A stretch of 64,000 bases of DNA from Roseobacter sp. (GCA_002731875.1 PCCY01000012.1:62001-126000), one strand, 5' to 3'. Shown: positions 26,490 through 36,505, numbered from the stretch's first letter. Made by a program: numbers and translations. The notes: generated by a model not told the origin, from the letters alone.

Positions 26490-28289
26490 TTAGCCATCCA
26501 TCTTGAGCGCGGAAATGAACGCTTCCTGGGGAATATCCACCTTGCCGAACTGGCGCATCTTCTTTTTACCGGCCTTCTGCTTGTCCAGCAGCTTGCGTTT
26601 GCGCGATGCGTCACCGCCATAGCATTTCGCGGTCACGTCCTTGCGCATCGCGCTCAGTGTTTCGCGCGCGATCACCTTGCCGCCGATGGCCGCCTGGATC
26701 GGAATCTTGAACATGTGGCGCGGGATCAGGTCTTTTAGCTTTTCGACCATCGCGCGGCCCCGCGCTTCCGCGCGGTCGCGGTGCACCATCGTGGAAAGCG
26801 CATCGACGGGTTCGTCGTTCACAAGAATTGACATCTTGACCAGATTGTCTTCTCGGTATCCGATCATCTGATAGTCGAAGGAAGCGTAACCCTTGGTAAC
26901 GGACTTCAGGCGGTCATAGAAATCAAACACCACTTCGTTCAGTGGCAGGTCATAGACCACCATCGCGCGGCTTCCCGCATAGGTCAGATCCATCTGAATG
27001 CCGCGGCGGTCCTGACACAGCTTCAACACGTCGCCCAGATAATCATCCGGCACCAGTATCGTCGCCTTGATCCGGGGTTCTTCGATGTGATCCACGAACG
27101 TCAGGTCAACCATGTCGGCAGGGTTGTGCAGCTGCGTGACCGTTCCGTCTTTCATGTGGATATCGTAAATAACAGACGGGGCCGTGGTGATCAGGTCGAT
27201 GTCATATTCGCGCTCGATCCGGTCGCGGATAACCTCGAGGTGTAGCAAACCCAGAAACCCGCAGCGGAAACCGAAACCAAGCGCGGCCGAGGTTTCCATT
27301 TCAAAGCTGAACGACGCATCATTCAGCGCCAGCTTCTCGATGCTGTCGCGCAGGTCTTCGAATTCGGCGGCGTCTACGGGAAACAGGCCACAGAAAACCA
27401 CCGGCTGCGCAGGCTTGAAGCCCGGCAGCGCTTTCTCGCACCCCTTTTTCTCGTGGGTGATGGTATCGCCGACGCGGGTATCGCGGACCTGCTTGATCGA
27501 CGCAGTCAAAAACCCGATTTCGCCCGGGTTCAGTGAATCAATCTCGGTCATGGCGGGACGAAAAACGCCGATCCGGTCGACGTGATGCACGGACCCGTTT
27601 TGCATCATGCGGATGCGGTCGCCCTTTTTCAGCTGACCGTCCATAATCCGGACGAGGACGATAACACCCAGATAGCTGTCGTACCACGAATCCACCAACA
27701 TCGCTTTCAGCGGTGCGTCCAAGCTACCCTTGGGTGCTGGCAGACGGTGCACGATCGCCTCAAGCGTTTCAACAATTCCCTGCCCGGTTTTCGCGGATAC
27801 CCGAATGGCCTCGGATGCGTCGATGCCGATTACATCCTCGATCTGCTCGGCCACGCGGTCGCAATCGCTTGCTGGCAAGTCGATCTTGTTGAGAACCGGC
27901 ACAATTTCATGGTCCGCATCCAACGCATGATAGACGTTTGCAAGCGTTTGCGCCTCGACGCCTTGGGTCGAATCGACAACCAGCAACGACCCTTCGACGG
28001 CGCGCATAGACCGCGATACCTCGTAGGCAAAGTCCACGTGACCCGGCGTGTCGATCAGGTTAAGAATATATTCCTCGCCATTTTTCGCGGTGTAATTGAT
28101 CCGCACGGTCTGGGCTTTGATCGTGATTCCACGTTCACGCTCAATATCCATCGAGTCGAGCATTTGCTCTTTCATATCGCGTAGCGAAACCGTGTTGGTC
28201 TCTTGGATCAGGCGATCGGCGAGCGTGGATTTACCATGGTCGATATGCGCGACGATGGAGAAATTGCGGATGTGTGAAAGTGGTGTCAT
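26490..28289 (-). CDS. lepA: Elongation factor 4 (LepA), ribosome-associated GTPase
   Basis: A 599-residue translational GTPase, the normal LepA length. G1 is [10 protein letters not shown] at residues 14-23, G3 DTPGHVDF near 77 and G4 NKIDLP near 131. EF-G-like domains follow, then the LepA-specific C-terminus ending [20 protein letters not shown] and an [10 protein letters not shown] segment. It acts on stalled or mistranslocated ribosomes and in 30S assembly. It is a single gene, transcribed against the glycosyltransferase operon; a weak 5-base stem (AGACG-CCCG-CGTCT) in the intervening 82 bases is the only terminator-like element seen. Confidence 0.98.
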   Translation of the reverse strand: MTPLSHIRNFSIVAHIDHGKSTLADRLIQETNTVSLRDMKEQMLDSMDIERERGITIKAQTVRINYTAKNGEEYILNLIDTPGHVDFAYEVSRSMRAVEGSLLVVDSTQGVEAQTLANVYHALDADHEIVPVLNKIDLPASDCDRVAEQIEDVIGIDASEAIRVSAKTGQGIVETLEAIVHRLPAPKGSLDAPLKAMLVDSWYDSYLGVIVLVRIMDGQLKKGDRIRMMQNGSVHHVDRIGVFRPAMTEIDSLNPGEIGFLTASIKQVRDTRVGDTITHEKKGCEKALPGFKPAQPVVFCGLFPVDAAEFEDLRDSIEKLALNDASFSFEMETSAALGFGFRCGFLGLLHLEVIRDRIEREYDIDLITTAPSVIYDIHMKDGTVTQLHNPADMVDLTFVDHIEEPRIKATILVPDDYLGDVLKLCQDRRGIQMDLTYAGSRAMVVYDLPLNEVVFDFYDRLKSVTKGYASFDYQMIGYREDNLVKMSILVNDEPVDALSTMVHRDRAEARGRAMVEKLKDLIPRHMFKIPIQAAIGGKVIARETLSAMRKDVTAKCYGGDASRKRKLLDKQKAGKKKMRQFGKVDIPQEAFISALKMDG

Positions 28290-28583
28290 GGGAAAACGAT
28301 ATGGTGCGCTTTTCTGATTTGGTCAATGGGCGGAACGGTGTTGTACGGGGTTGATGAGAGTGTTTGTGCGCAAAGGCCGCCGATTGTTGCCGGCCGACCC
28401 GCATTTCTGCTGATATCGTTCGGCCGGCGAAGGTAGAACGCCATGGACAGCGGCTTGAACACGGTGGCAGGGCTTTGCATTCGTGAATTGCCCCAGCACG
28501 CGATTTCCGGCATAACGCGTACAGCAGTACGGGCACAATCAGGGGAAACCTGATGCCCGATATCGGTTAGTGAGGCATAAATA

Positions 28584-28943
28584 ATGATCAAAAATTTGAC
28601 GATGATGTTTGCGCTTGGCGCGCTGGCGGCGTGTGGCGGACCCAGAGGGTACAACCCAAGCGGCGGCTTCGGCTCTGGGGCTGTCTTGTTCGCCCAGGGA
28701 CCATTGAACACCGCTTGCATGCAATCAGGGCGCAAAGAGGCCAGCAGTGCAAGATGTGGCTGCATTCAGGCCGTCGCGGACCGTGAGCTTTCAAACAGAC
28801 ATCAACAGCTCGGCATCAAGGTTTTTCAGGACCCCCACATTCTTCAAGAGGCGCGGCAGTCTGACAATGCGAACGACAATTCGTTCTGGGCTGCTTGGAA
28901 AGCATTCGGCCAGACCTCGGCCACGCTGTGTTCGGCCACCTAA
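28584..28943 (+). CDS. Small lipoprotein of unknown function
   Basis: A 119-residue protein. The N-terminus MIKNLTMMFALGALAAC is a lipoprotein signal with an LAAC lipobox, so it should be lipid-anchored at Cys17. The mature part contains ARCGCIQAVADRELS and an acidic, Trp-containing C-terminus ending in LCSAT, with four cysteines likely forming disulfides. Homologues in Rhodobacteraceae have been labelled arginine transporter in databases, but nothing in the sequence supports transport. It stands alone between lepA and the phosphatase gene. Confidence 0.75.
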   Translation: MIKNLTMMFALGALAACGGPRGYNPSGGFGSGAVLFAQGPLNTACMQSGRKEASSARCGCIQAVADRELSNRHQQLGIKVFQDPHILQEARQSDNANDNSFWAAWKAFGQTSATLCSAT

Positions 28944-28958
28944 GCAGATACGTGCACT

Positions 28959-28993
28959 GCCCGCCCAACCCGCGGCCTGCGCGACGGGCGGGC
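28959..28993. terminator. GC-rich hairpin between convergent genes
   Basis: GCCCGCCC (28959-28966) pairs perfectly with GGGCGGGC (28986-28993) around a 19-base GC-rich loop. It lies between the lipoprotein stop and the convergent phosphatase stop. No T-tract follows on either strand, so it is called from position and stem strength only. Confidence 0.5.
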
Positions 28994-29026
28994 CCGAACG
29001 GTTGCGTCAACTAGATGAACCAGGCC

Positions 29027-29491
29027 TTACGTCTGGGGACGGGTGGGTTCGCCGAACCGGTCGATCAGGCGGTCTTTGATCTGGTCACGGGCGGCGCGGT
29101 ATTGGGCCAACTTGGCCTCTCGGGTTTCACCCAAACCAGTAGGGTCCAGGATGGGCCAGTATTCCACAATCAGATGATAATATCGGGTCAGTTCAAGCGC
29201 GCGGCGTTGGCTGGCCGGGCTCAGCGCAATAACCAAGTCGAACGAACTTAGATCGTCACCCCAGTTTTCCATTTCGTCAAAGCTACGAGAGCGGTGCCGT
29301 GACAGTTCCACATTCAGTTCCTGGCAGACCGCGATGGAAAAGCCGTCGATCTCCATATCGTTCATCACACCGACTGACTGGACATAGGTGCCTGTGCCAT
29401 AGAATTTCTTCATCAAGCCTTCGGCCATCGGGGACCGCACTGCGTTGTGATCACAGCAAAACAGCACCGATTGGGGCAGCGTTTCTATCAT
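29027..29491 (-). CDS. Low-molecular-weight phosphatase / ArsC-like family protein
   Basis: A 154-residue protein of the low-molecular-weight tyrosine phosphatase fold. The active-site loop reads FCCDHNAVRSPMAEGL: C-x5-R is kept (Cys, then Arg six positions on), but the usual CxGNxCRS wording is changed. The general-acid region WPILDPTG carries the DP motif near residue 120. The ATG directly abuts the preceding stop codon, so it is co-translated with the UPF0262 gene. This hisD / UPF0262 / phosphatase order is a recurrent Rhodobacterales block. Substrate (protein phosphotyrosine, arsenate or other) is unknown. Confidence 0.85.
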   Translation of the reverse strand: MIETLPQSVLFCCDHNAVRSPMAEGLMKKFYGTGTYVQSVGVMNDMEIDGFSIAVCQELNVELSRHRSRSFDEMENWGDDLSSFDLVIALSPASQRRALELTRYYHLIVEYWPILDPTGLGETREAKLAQYRAARDQIKDRLIDRFGEPTRPQT

Positions 29492-29971
29492 CTATCCGCC
29501 GTAATGCAGGACGCATATCAATGTGAATAACCGTCGCGCTGTGTCCGAATCGATTTCAGCTTTACCTTCCAGGCGTTCCTGAAGAACCCGAGATCCTTCA
29601 TTGTGTATGCCGCGCCTGGCCATATCAATGGTTTCGATCTGGGCCGGGGCCGATTTCTTGACGGCCTCGAAATATGACTCACAAATTTGAAAATAGTCTT
29701 TCACGACTTGCCGGAATGGCCCCAGCGACAGGTGAAATTCAGCGGCCTTTTCGGCATTTTCTGTATTTACGTCGAACACCAGCCGCTTGTCACGGATCGA
29801 CAAGCCCAGATGATACGGCCCTTGGGGTATCGGTCTGTCGTCGCGGCTTGGTATGGAAAAAACGTTGGCTTCCAGCAGATCGAACATCGCGACCTTGCGC
29901 TCCTGTTCGATTTCGGGCGTCGGTGGTGGAAGGTTCGCATCGTCTAGTACGATATGCGTAATCCGGGACAT
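29492..29971 (-). CDS. UPF0262 family protein
   Basis: A 159-residue conserved alphaproteobacterial protein of unknown function. The pattern LPPPTPEIEQERKVAMFDLL near the N-terminus and GPYHLGLSIRDKRLVFDV near residue 55 are typical of UPF0262. The start MSRITHIVLDD is preferred because it matches the usual family beginning and length of about 158; an ATG 30 bases upstream is also possible. The gene follows hisD and precedes the phosphatase with no spacing. Its conserved location beside histidine synthesis genes has no established explanation. Confidence 0.85.
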   Translation of the reverse strand: MSRITHIVLDDANLPPPTPEIEQERKVAMFDLLEANVFSIPSRDDRPIPQGPYHLGLSIRDKRLVFDVNTENAEKAAEFHLSLGPFRQVVKDYFQICESYFEAVKKSAPAQIETIDMARRGIHNEGSRVLQERLEGKAEIDSDTARRLFTLICVLHYGG

Positions 29972-30059
29972 GTGGGGTCTCAATTCATCTGTTAATTCCA
30001 TCGACCTTAAACCCCGAAAGAGGGTTGATCAATCAGGCTACGCGTGACGTGCCGTGCCG

Positions 30060-31361
30060 TCATTCGTTCAGCTTTTTCAGCCGAGCGGTAACCGACAAGC
30101 CGTGCGCCTCAAGGCTTTCCGAGCTGGCAAGCCGCTCGGCGGAAGGGCCAATGGCGCGCAGCGCTTCGGGGGTCATCCGTGCCAGCGTCGTGCGCTTCAT
30201 GAAATCAAGAACCGAAAGCCCGGAGGAAAACCGTGCGGATCGCGCCGTTGGCAAAACATGGTTCGGGCCACCAACATAATCACCGATGGCTTCGGGCGTC
30301 CATTGTCCCATAAATATCGCCCCTGCATGGGTAATCATCGCGCTGAGGCTGTCGACGTCCGAAACGCACAGCTCAAGGTGCTCTGGCGCGACACGGTTGC
30401 TTAGCATGGCAGCAGTGTGAAGATCAGGGACGACGATGATCGCGCCGTTTTCGCGCCAGCTGGCACCGGCAATCGCGCGACGTTCAAGGGTTTCCAGCCG
30501 TGTCGAGACGGCATCGGCCACGGCCTGCGCGAAACCCGCATCGGTGGTGATCAGGATGGATTGGGCGCTTTCGTCATGCTCCGCTTGGCTCAGCAGGTCA
30601 AGCGCGATCCAATCGGCGTCATTATCGGCATCGGCAATCACCAGTATCTCGGACGGGCCCGCTATCATGTCGATACCAACCTTGCCAAACACCCGCCGCT
30701 TGGCCGCCGCAACATAGGCGTTGCCGGGGCCGGTAATCTTGTCGACAGGAGCGATCGTTTCAGTTCCATACGCCAGCGCGGCGACCGCCTGTGCCCCCCC
30801 GATACGATAGATTTCGTCCACACCCGCAATCCGTGCCGCCAGCAACACCAGTGGGTTCAAGATACCGTCGGGTGTGGGAACGACCATTGCCAGTCGCTCG
30901 ACACCGGCGACCTTTGCGGGGATCGCGTTCATCAGCACGGACGACGGATAGCTGGCCAGGCCTCCGGGCACATACAGTCCCGCAGCCGACACAGCGGTCC
31001 AGCGCCAGCCCAAAGTCGCACCGGCATCGTCCTGCCATTCGGCATCCTCGGGGAGCTGTCGCCGGTGATAGGCGCTGATCCGCGCGGCTGCGAGCTCTAG
31101 CGCGGCCCGATCTTTTGCTGACACTTCCGCCACGGCCGCGTCCACCTCTGCCTTGGTGATCCGCAGCGTTTCGGGGGTGAGTGTGATGCGATCAAACTTT
31201 GCCGTCAGCGCGATGACCGCCGCATCACCGGTTGCACGGACCTGCGCAATGATGTCGGCGACCGTATCATCCACATCGGGGCTGTCCTCGCGCTTGGCTG
31301 ATAAAAGAGCCGAGAACGCCGTTTCAAAATCCGCCTGATCAAAACTAAGAAACTGGGGCAT
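30060..31361 (-). CDS. hisD: Histidinol dehydrogenase
   Basis: A 433-residue enzyme catalysing the last two steps of histidine synthesis, L-histidinol to L-histidine with two NAD+. Family motifs include YVPGGLASYPSSVLMNAIPA near residue 118, GPGNAYVAAAKR, and the zinc/catalytic region GPSEILVIAD followed by LLSQAEHDESAQ. The C-terminal catalytic-His segment is NRVAPEHLEL. The start MPQFLSFDQ at 31361 has AAGGAAATATC just upstream; longer starts add a non-family leader. It sits in the murA-DUF2948-hisD-UPF0262 block on the minus strand. Confidence 0.97.
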   Translation of the reverse strand: MPQFLSFDQADFETAFSALLSAKREDSPDVDDTVADIIAQVRATGDAAVIALTAKFDRITLTPETLRITKAEVDAAVAEVSAKDRAALELAAARISAYHRRQLPEDAEWQDDAGATLGWRWTAVSAAGLYVPGGLASYPSSVLMNAIPAKVAGVERLAMVVPTPDGILNPLVLLAARIAGVDEIYRIGGAQAVAALAYGTETIAPVDKITGPGNAYVAAAKRRVFGKVGIDMIAGPSEILVIADADNDADWIALDLLSQAEHDESAQSILITTDAGFAQAVADAVSTRLETLERRAIAGASWRENGAIIVVPDLHTAAMLSNRVAPEHLELCVSDVDSLSAMITHAGAIFMGQWTPEAIGDYVGGPNHVLPTARSARFSSGLSVLDFMKRTTLARMTPEALRAIGPSAERLASSESLEAHGLSVTARLKKLNE

Positions 31362-31475
31362 GATATTTCCTTTGCCGCCGATAGGCCGACGAACCGGCCC
31401 GAGCATGGGTTGGAAAGCGCGCACATGACGTAGCGTGCAGGGAGGCAGGCGCGAACACCTTAACCGGATGTCTCC

Positions 31476-31946
31476 TCAGTCCGGATGCGAGGGAAAGCTG
31501 CGCGATGGGGCCACATAAGGCTTGGTCACGTCCTTCAAGGTCACCTCGATCGCCTCCACGGTCAGACGGATCACCCCATCCCCCGCAAGCGTCAGCAGGA
31601 TATCCCCCGACGGGGCGTCGCTCTCCACGAATTCGATCTGAAGCAATGACAGGATCGTGTCGGTGTCACCCTTGTTTATGCCCTGGCTGGAAACCCGCTG
31701 CACGTTATTGAACATGAGTACTGATTGCACGCGTTCGGCGGCATGGCGCGCTTTGCCCGCGTCCTCCCACCGCACACGATTCAGCAGCAGTGCAAATCGG
31801 GCACCTTTCTGGTGCCAGCGCATTTCCGTGGCGGGAAACACTGCATCCTGCGTCAGCGACGAAATCACCTTGAGGTCGTCGGCATCCAGGGCACCCAGAT
31901 TCAGCGGTGCTTCGCGGCCATCTTCATACCGTGCGTCATCAGTCAT
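31476..31946 (-). CDS. DUF2948 family protein
   Basis: A 156-residue soluble protein matching the Rhodobacterales DUF2948 pattern (LNLGALDADDLKVISSLTQD at the N-terminus, then RFALLLNRVRWED, and GVIRLTVEAIEVTLKDVT near the C-terminus). Function unknown. The ATG shares one base with the murA stop (TAATG), so expression is tied to murA. About 115 bases separate it from hisD. Confidence 0.85.
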   Translation of the reverse strand: MTDDARYEDGREAPLNLGALDADDLKVISSLTQDAVFPATEMRWHQKGARFALLLNRVRWEDAGKARHAAERVQSVLMFNNVQRVSSQGINKGDTDTILSLLQIEFVESDAPSGDILLTLAGDGVIRLTVEAIEVTLKDVTKPYVAPSRSFPSHPD

Positions 31947-33214
31947 TATTCTTTGATCCGTTCGATGTTTGCGCCTACACCGCGCAGCTTCGCCACAACA
32001 TGTTCGTAACCGCGATCCAAATGGTAAACGCGGCTGACCTTGGTTTCGCCTTCCGCCGCCATCCCCGCCAATATCAATGAAACGGAAGCCCGAAGATCGG
32101 TCGCCATGACAGGCGCACCCTTGAGCTTGTTCACCCCCGTCACAGTGGCGGTACCGCCGTGGACTTCGATATCGGCCCCCATGCGGATCAGTTCAGGCGC
32201 ATGCATAAACCGGTTCTCAAAGATTTTCTCTTCCAGGACGGAGGTGCCTTCGGCGGTGCACAACAGTGCCATCATCTGGGCCTGAAGGTCCGTAGGAAAC
32301 CCCGGAAACGGTTCGGTCGTCACATTCACAGCTTTGATCTCTCCGTTTCGGCGGGCGACTTTCAGACCCGTTTCCGTTTCGGTTACATCAACACCGGCGG
32401 CGTCCAGCTTTTCGCAAAACGCAGCGACCAGATCAATCCGTCCGCCCAGAAGTTCGACTTCACCGCCGCACATGGCGGGGGCCAGCATGTAGGTTCCAAG
32501 CTCAATGCGGTCGGTGACCACGCGATGGGTCGCACCATGCAGACGGTCAACGCCCTGTATTTCGATGCGGCTTGTTCCGTCACCGTCGATCTGTGCGCCC
32601 ATTGCGCGCAAGCACTTGGCAAGATCTACGATTTCCGGTTCCCGCGCGGCGTTATTGATGACTGTGGTACCTTTGGCCAAGGTCGCTGCCATCATGATGT
32701 TTTCGGTCGCGCCGACAGATGCGAAAGGAAAGTCGATCACTGCACCCTTCAGGGACCCACCACTGGCCTTGGCGTGCAGATACCCGTCGCGCAGGTCGAT
32801 ATCCGCGCCCATAAGCGCCAAGCCGTCGGTGTGGATATCCATCGGACGCGCCCCGATGGCGCAGCCACCTGGCAACGAGACTTCGGCATGACCTTCTCGG
32901 GCCAGCAACGGTCCCAATACCAGATTGGATGCACGCATCTTACGCACGATATCGTATTCGGCGCGGGTATTGATCTGACCGTGGCACGACATCGCTTGGA
33001 CCTGGCCGTCCTGCATCGACGTGACTTCAGCCCCGAGAGAGCGCAGAAGCTCCGTCATGGTTCGGATATCAGACAGGCGCGGCGCGTTGGTCAACGTCAG
33101 CGGCTCTTCCGACAGCAGGGTCGCAGGCATCAGCGTAAGGCAGGCATTTTTCGCCCCGGCAATCGGAATTTGCCCCGACAGCGTGCCGCCGCCTTTGACC
33201 ACTATCGAATCCAT
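31946..33214 (-). CDS. murA: UDP-N-acetylglucosamine 1-carboxyvinyltransferase
   Basis: A 422-residue enzyme for the first committed step of peptidoglycan synthesis, transferring enolpyruvate from PEP to UDP-GlcNAc. The substrate Lys-Asn pair is in [13 protein letters not shown] (residues 18-30). The fosfomycin-target Cys is conserved in [14 protein letters not shown] (Cys118). The inside-out alpha/beta barrel spans the whole length. A 56-codon gene ends three bases upstream of its start, and DUF2948 overlaps its stop, so it is the centre of a small operon. Confidence 0.97.
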   Translation of the reverse strand: MDSIVVKGGGTLSGQIPIAGAKNACLTLMPATLLSEEPLTLTNAPRLSDIRTMTELLRSLGAEVTSMQDGQVQAMSCHGQINTRAEYDIVRKMRASNLVLGPLLAREGHAEVSLPGGCAIGARPMDIHTDGLALMGADIDLRDGYLHAKASGGSLKGAVIDFPFASVGATENIMMAATLAKGTTVINNAAREPEIVDLAKCLRAMGAQIDGDGTSRIEIQGVDRLHGATHRVVTDRIELGTYMLAPAMCGGEVELLGGRIDLVAAFCEKLDAAGVDVTETETGLKVARRNGEIKAVNVTTEPFPGFPTDLQAQMMALLCTAEGTSVLEEKIFENRFMHAPELIRMGADIEVHGGTATVTGVNKLKGAPVMATDLRASVSLILAGMAAEGETKVSRVYHLDRGYEHVVAKLRGVGANIERIKE

Positions 33215-33217
33215 CGT

Positions 33218-33388
33218 TCAGTCTTCCTTGTCTTGGCCAGATTGGCCGTTGCCTGTCTGCGCTTTTGGTTTGCGCGCTCGTGCCTGCGCCTTGCGGCGGG
33301 CCATATTGGCCTTCAGCGCGGCCTTTAATCTGTCTTCCCGAAGCGCATTGGATTTCGGGGGCTTTTGAGGGGCGGTATCCTTTGACAT
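33218..33388 (-). CDS. Small basic protein encoded just upstream of murA
   Basis: A 56-codon frame beginning MSKDTAPQKPPKSNALRE. It is rich in Lys, Arg and Ala (KANMARRKAQARARKPKAQ) and ends GQDKED. Its stop is three bases before the murA ATG, so it would be first in that operon. The composition suggests a helical, nucleic-acid-interacting or ribosome-associated peptide, but no family was identified. Similar short basic proteins before murA occur in relatives by general recollection. The ribosome-binding site is weak (AGACAATCG only). Confidence 0.65.
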   Translation of the reverse strand: MSKDTAPQKPPKSNALREDRLKAALKANMARRKAQARARKPKAQTGNGQSGQDKED

Positions 33389-33472
33389 GTCGATTGTCTA
33401 GCGTAGCGGGACCATATGGTCCAGATTACGCTTGCACCATATTGCGAATGCGTCTAATCAGCCGCCGATAGT

Positions 33473-33547
33473 GCTGGAGTAGCTCAGTGGTAGAGCGCGT
33501 CATTGGTAATGACGAGGTCGGGAGTTCAATCCTCCCCTTCAGCACCA
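33473..33547 (+). tRNA. tRNA-Thr (anticodon GGT)
   Basis: A 75-base cloverleaf including encoded CCA. The acceptor stem pairs GCTGGAG with CTTCAGC. The D-arm is AGCTCAGTGGTAGAGC. The anticodon stem CGTCA/TGACG encloses loop TTGGTAA, giving anticodon GGT for Thr codons ACC/ACT. The T-arm is GGGAG-TTCAATC-CTCCC. It lies alone on the plus strand between the murA operon and an FAD oxidoreductase gene. Confidence 0.98.
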
Positions 33548-33653
33548 TTTTTCGAAAAACGCGGCCAAAGTCAGTCGGTTTGAAAATATCACCCAGCCTC
33601 ACAAGTAGCACCCGCGACGCGTTCTTGCCGAACCCTTTGCATCCTGCGCACGG

Positions 33654-35234
33654 TCAACCATTGTTCACCCGTTCCAGAATGGACTGACCGGCACCGGCAC
33701 CAAGCTTGGCGCAGCTTGCCAGCCCTTGCACGAACGGGCGTCGTGCCAGCAAGATCGGGAGCGCCACGCATTGAATGTAGCCCGTAGTCGGCACCAGGGG
33801 CGTGAGGTGTACCCCTGCGCCCTGCCCCATCTCCTTGACGGTCTTGTCAATCACGAGGCCCGCAAACCCCAGTTCGTTGATTCCCAATGGACGCTGGCCG
33901 CGCGCGTCGATCAACGCATCAAAACTATGACAGAACTTGCCGTTGGAAATCTTTACGCCGCTGCTAGTGTTTTCGACGTCATAGTGATTCCCCAAGGCGA
34001 TGACTTCGAGCACGCCGATATCGTGCAACGCCAGCATCCGTTCAATCGAAGGGTGCGGCACGCTAGAATAGTTGTCAGCGAATACCGACCCTAGCTTCGA
34101 CTTTAGCACCTCCAGATCGGCTTCGTTCAGATAGGGCGCTGCCATCTCGAAGACCTCGTGCGCCTTGAGAATGGAAATGCGCCAAGGGCATGGGGTACGA
34201 TTAGCGTGACCGGCACGAGCTTCGGCCAGATTACTGCGGGCATACTCGAACGGGTCGGTCGCCATACGCGTCGAAAAATACGTATCGACGAAATCATCGA
34301 CACTCATATCATCGCGTAAGACGGGGCCATCTTTGCCGACTACTGCGCGCAAATCCTTGATAAACAGCGAAAACAACCGGTCAAACAATCCTGTTTGTCC
34401 GTGTTGGCTTTCTTCCAGAACACGGTCCTCTGTCAGGGTGTTCAGCTCGGGCAGTGGAAATGGATAATAGTAATCCGCTTCGGGAAGAAGACCTTTTCGC
34501 GACAACATGGCGATGCGCGGTAAACTGTGGCCCGCACGCAAAGCCCAGCGCATGCCGTTCTTTCCCTCGATGAAATCACCATGAAGATCCGCTATCGCGA
34601 CGACCGCATCGATACCGCTCAACGAGGTTCCCAGCACCCCGATATAGTCGCCGGCGATGGCGTGAACGTCCTTGATCGGCCAAAGTGGAATCAGATTGGT
34701 ATCAGTGGCTTCGTCCTTTGGCAGTCGGGTCCAACTGTGCCCGGTAGCGATGACCACTTCATCAAACAGATCATCCCCCTTATCCAGAGGACTGGCCCAA
34801 AAGACGGATATGCCGTTTCGTTTGATGAGAACATCGGTAACCTTGGTGCGCCGACGTAGTTCGATCTGGTGTCCGGCACCACGTGCACGTGACACCATCT
34901 GTGAAAGCTGGGCCTGAAAATAGCGCCCCAGAACCAGACGGCCATAGTAAGTTTTTGCGTCGATCTCTTCAGCCGATAGGCGCATGTCAGCGAGGCTCTT
35001 GCGGTCTAGATCGGCGAGCCAATCGCGAAGCGGTGTTATCACCGGTGGGATTTCAAATCCGGCGATATTGGACATCATGCTCGGCGTTGCGGTATCGCTG
35101 CTATAGGGCATGCCACTGCCAATTTCAGAACATTTTTCAAATATAACGACCCCGATGGGCGTTTTGGACGCGATCAAGGCAGCCAGCGTATATACCGCTG
35201 TTGGCCCTCCGCCGATAATGGCTATGTTTTTCAC
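33654..35234 (-). CDS. FAD/NAD(P)-binding oxidoreductase (COG4529-like)
   Basis: A 526-residue flavoprotein. The dinucleotide-binding fold opens the protein as NIAIIGGGPTAVYTLAALIA (residues 3-22), which decides the GTG start at 35234; AGGGGC lies upstream. A second nucleotide-binding segment is DYIGVLGTSLSGIDAVVAIA near 210, and VVIATGHSWTRLP is a typical ATG motif. The group is annotated as FAD-NAD(P)-binding protein and has no assigned substrate. It is a single gene, 246 bases downstream of the caa3 oxidase operon on the same strand, so a link to respiration is possible but unproven. Confidence 0.82.
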   Translation of the reverse strand: MKNIAIIGGGPTAVYTLAALIASKTPIGVVIFEKCSEIGSGMPYSSDTATPSMMSNIAGFEIPPVITPLRDWLADLDRKSLADMRLSAEEIDAKTYYGRLVLGRYFQAQLSQMVSRARGAGHQIELRRRTKVTDVLIKRNGISVFWASPLDKGDDLFDEVVIATGHSWTRLPKDEATDTNLIPLWPIKDVHAIAGDYIGVLGTSLSGIDAVVAIADLHGDFIEGKNGMRWALRAGHSLPRIAMLSRKGLLPEADYYYPFPLPELNTLTEDRVLEESQHGQTGLFDRLFSLFIKDLRAVVGKDGPVLRDDMSVDDFVDTYFSTRMATDPFEYARSNLAEARAGHANRTPCPWRISILKAHEVFEMAAPYLNEADLEVLKSKLGSVFADNYSSVPHPSIERMLALHDIGVLEVIALGNHYDVENTSSGVKISNGKFCHSFDALIDARGQRPLGINELGFAGLVIDKTVKEMGQGAGVHLTPLVPTTGYIQCVALPILLARRPFVQGLASCAKLGAGAGQSILERVNNG

Positions 35235-35479
35235 CCTGTGCGCCCCTGAACTGCTCAAGGTTGAACGTCGGAGCACCGAATTGGTTGCGCGGACACACAA
35301 AAGAAATCGTAAAGGGTGGAACATCGCAGCCTGCGCATAGGCAGGCCAACGCACGACCCTTTATACCCGACTATCCAGATCGTCCGACGAGGAGCGTCAA
35401 GGCGCGTGATACGCTCTGAAGCCCGCCCAACCACGAGATGCAGTTGCCGCACGTTCGTCGGACAGCACTTTGTTGAAAG

Positions 35480-36505
35480 TCACTGCCCCGCGTACCATTC
35501 GGCCAGTATCTTGATTTGCTCGTCGGTCAGATCTTGCGCCGCCTTGCGCATCTGTTCGGCGCGTTTGCCATCGTTTCTCTTTCCGTCGCGCCACAACTTC
35601 AGCTGAGTGATCAGGAACCCCCGGCTCTGGCCCGCCAATGCCGGTGAGATAGGTGCGTCAGCGGTGCGATTCGACCCATGGCAGCTACTACAGGCCGGTA
35701 CGTCTTTGGTGCCCTGATTGGCAAGAACATACCCTGCGGTCTCTTTATCCTGAGGCGATGTTTCTAAGCGGGTAGCCCCGACGTCCGTCCCAAATCTACC
35801 TGCAAGTCGATCAATCGTTTCATCCTCCATGCCAAGCGCGACCTGTTGCATAATTCCGCTTCGCCGGGTGCCATTGCGATAATGTTCAAGTGCTTCGCCA
35901 ATATACTCCGGTGTCAGAATGTCCAATCTCGGCACATAGCTGTTTGTGCTGCGGCCATTTTCGCCGTGACATGCGCTGCACGATGCCGGCCCGGGGTTTG
36001 TGCCCGTCAACGCGGCCTGGTCTTGCGCGGTCAAATCGCGCACTGCTTCAAGATAGGCCACTACGGACCATACTTCGTCATCACGCTCTCTTGCGGGCCA
36101 ATAGGGCATGCCGCTCATCTTGACACCTTCCCGCACGATCCAGAACATCTGCTGAGGCTCCCATCTGCTTACCGCTTCGACCACATGCGGTGGGCCGGGG
36201 TTCAGCGACTGAGCCGTCGCGGTCTGCTCCTGCCCCGGCACCGCATGGCAAAAACTACATGCGTCTTTGAAATGCAGCGCGCCCAAGGCGACCCTGTCGG
36301 GATCAGCAAGATCATCCGGAATTTCCGAGGCCGCCGGTGACCGCAGGCGCACCGATTGCTTGTAGGTGGTGTGCAGCACCCACGTCACCCCCGGCCAATG
36401 GCCCTGCCGTGCAGAAACGTTGTAAAGCCCGAAACCGACCACCGTAGCCCCGGCGAGGCCCGCCAGCACGCCTAAGGCCACGATTGTAAGTAACACCCGC
36501 TTCAT
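35480..36505 (-). CDS. Membrane-anchored tri-haem c-type cytochrome
   Basis: A 341-residue protein with an uncleaved or signal-type N-terminal helix (LLTIVALGVLAGLAGATVVG). Three CXXCH haem sites occur at residues 83-87, 176-180 and 272-276, each in a cytochrome c domain, with candidate Met ligands such as SGMPYWP and SGIMQQV. It should carry electrons in the periplasm. The start overlaps the CtaG-like stop by ATGA, so it is the last gene of the caa3 oxidase operon and a plausible electron donor to it. Confidence 0.9.
   Translation of the reverse strand: MKRVLLTIVALGVLAGLAGATVVGFGLYNVSARQGHWPGVTWVLHTTYKQSVRLRSPAASEIPDDLADPDRVALGALHFKDACSFCHAVPGQEQTATAQSLNPGPPHVVEAVSRWEPQQMFWIVREGVKMSGMPYWPARERDDEVWSVVAYLEAVRDLTAQDQAALTGTNPGPASCSACHGENGRSTNSYVPRLDILTPEYIGEALEHYRNGTRRSGIMQQVALGMEDETIDRLAGRFGTDVGATRLETSPQDKETAGYVLANQGTKDVPACSSCHGSNRTADAPISPALAGQSRGFLITQLKLWRDGKRNDGKRAEQMRKAAQDLTDEQIKILAEWYAGQ

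Noticed and set aside
32159-33328. 389-codon plus-strand open frame opposite murA
   Set aside because: murA is unambiguous on the other strand, including its catalytic Cys; the plus frame is a GC-driven shadow.
33540-33560. Terminator after tRNA-Thr (TTTTTCGAAAAA)
   Set aside because: The self-complementary AT stretch leaves almost no loop and has no GC stem, so it is not a convincing terminator.
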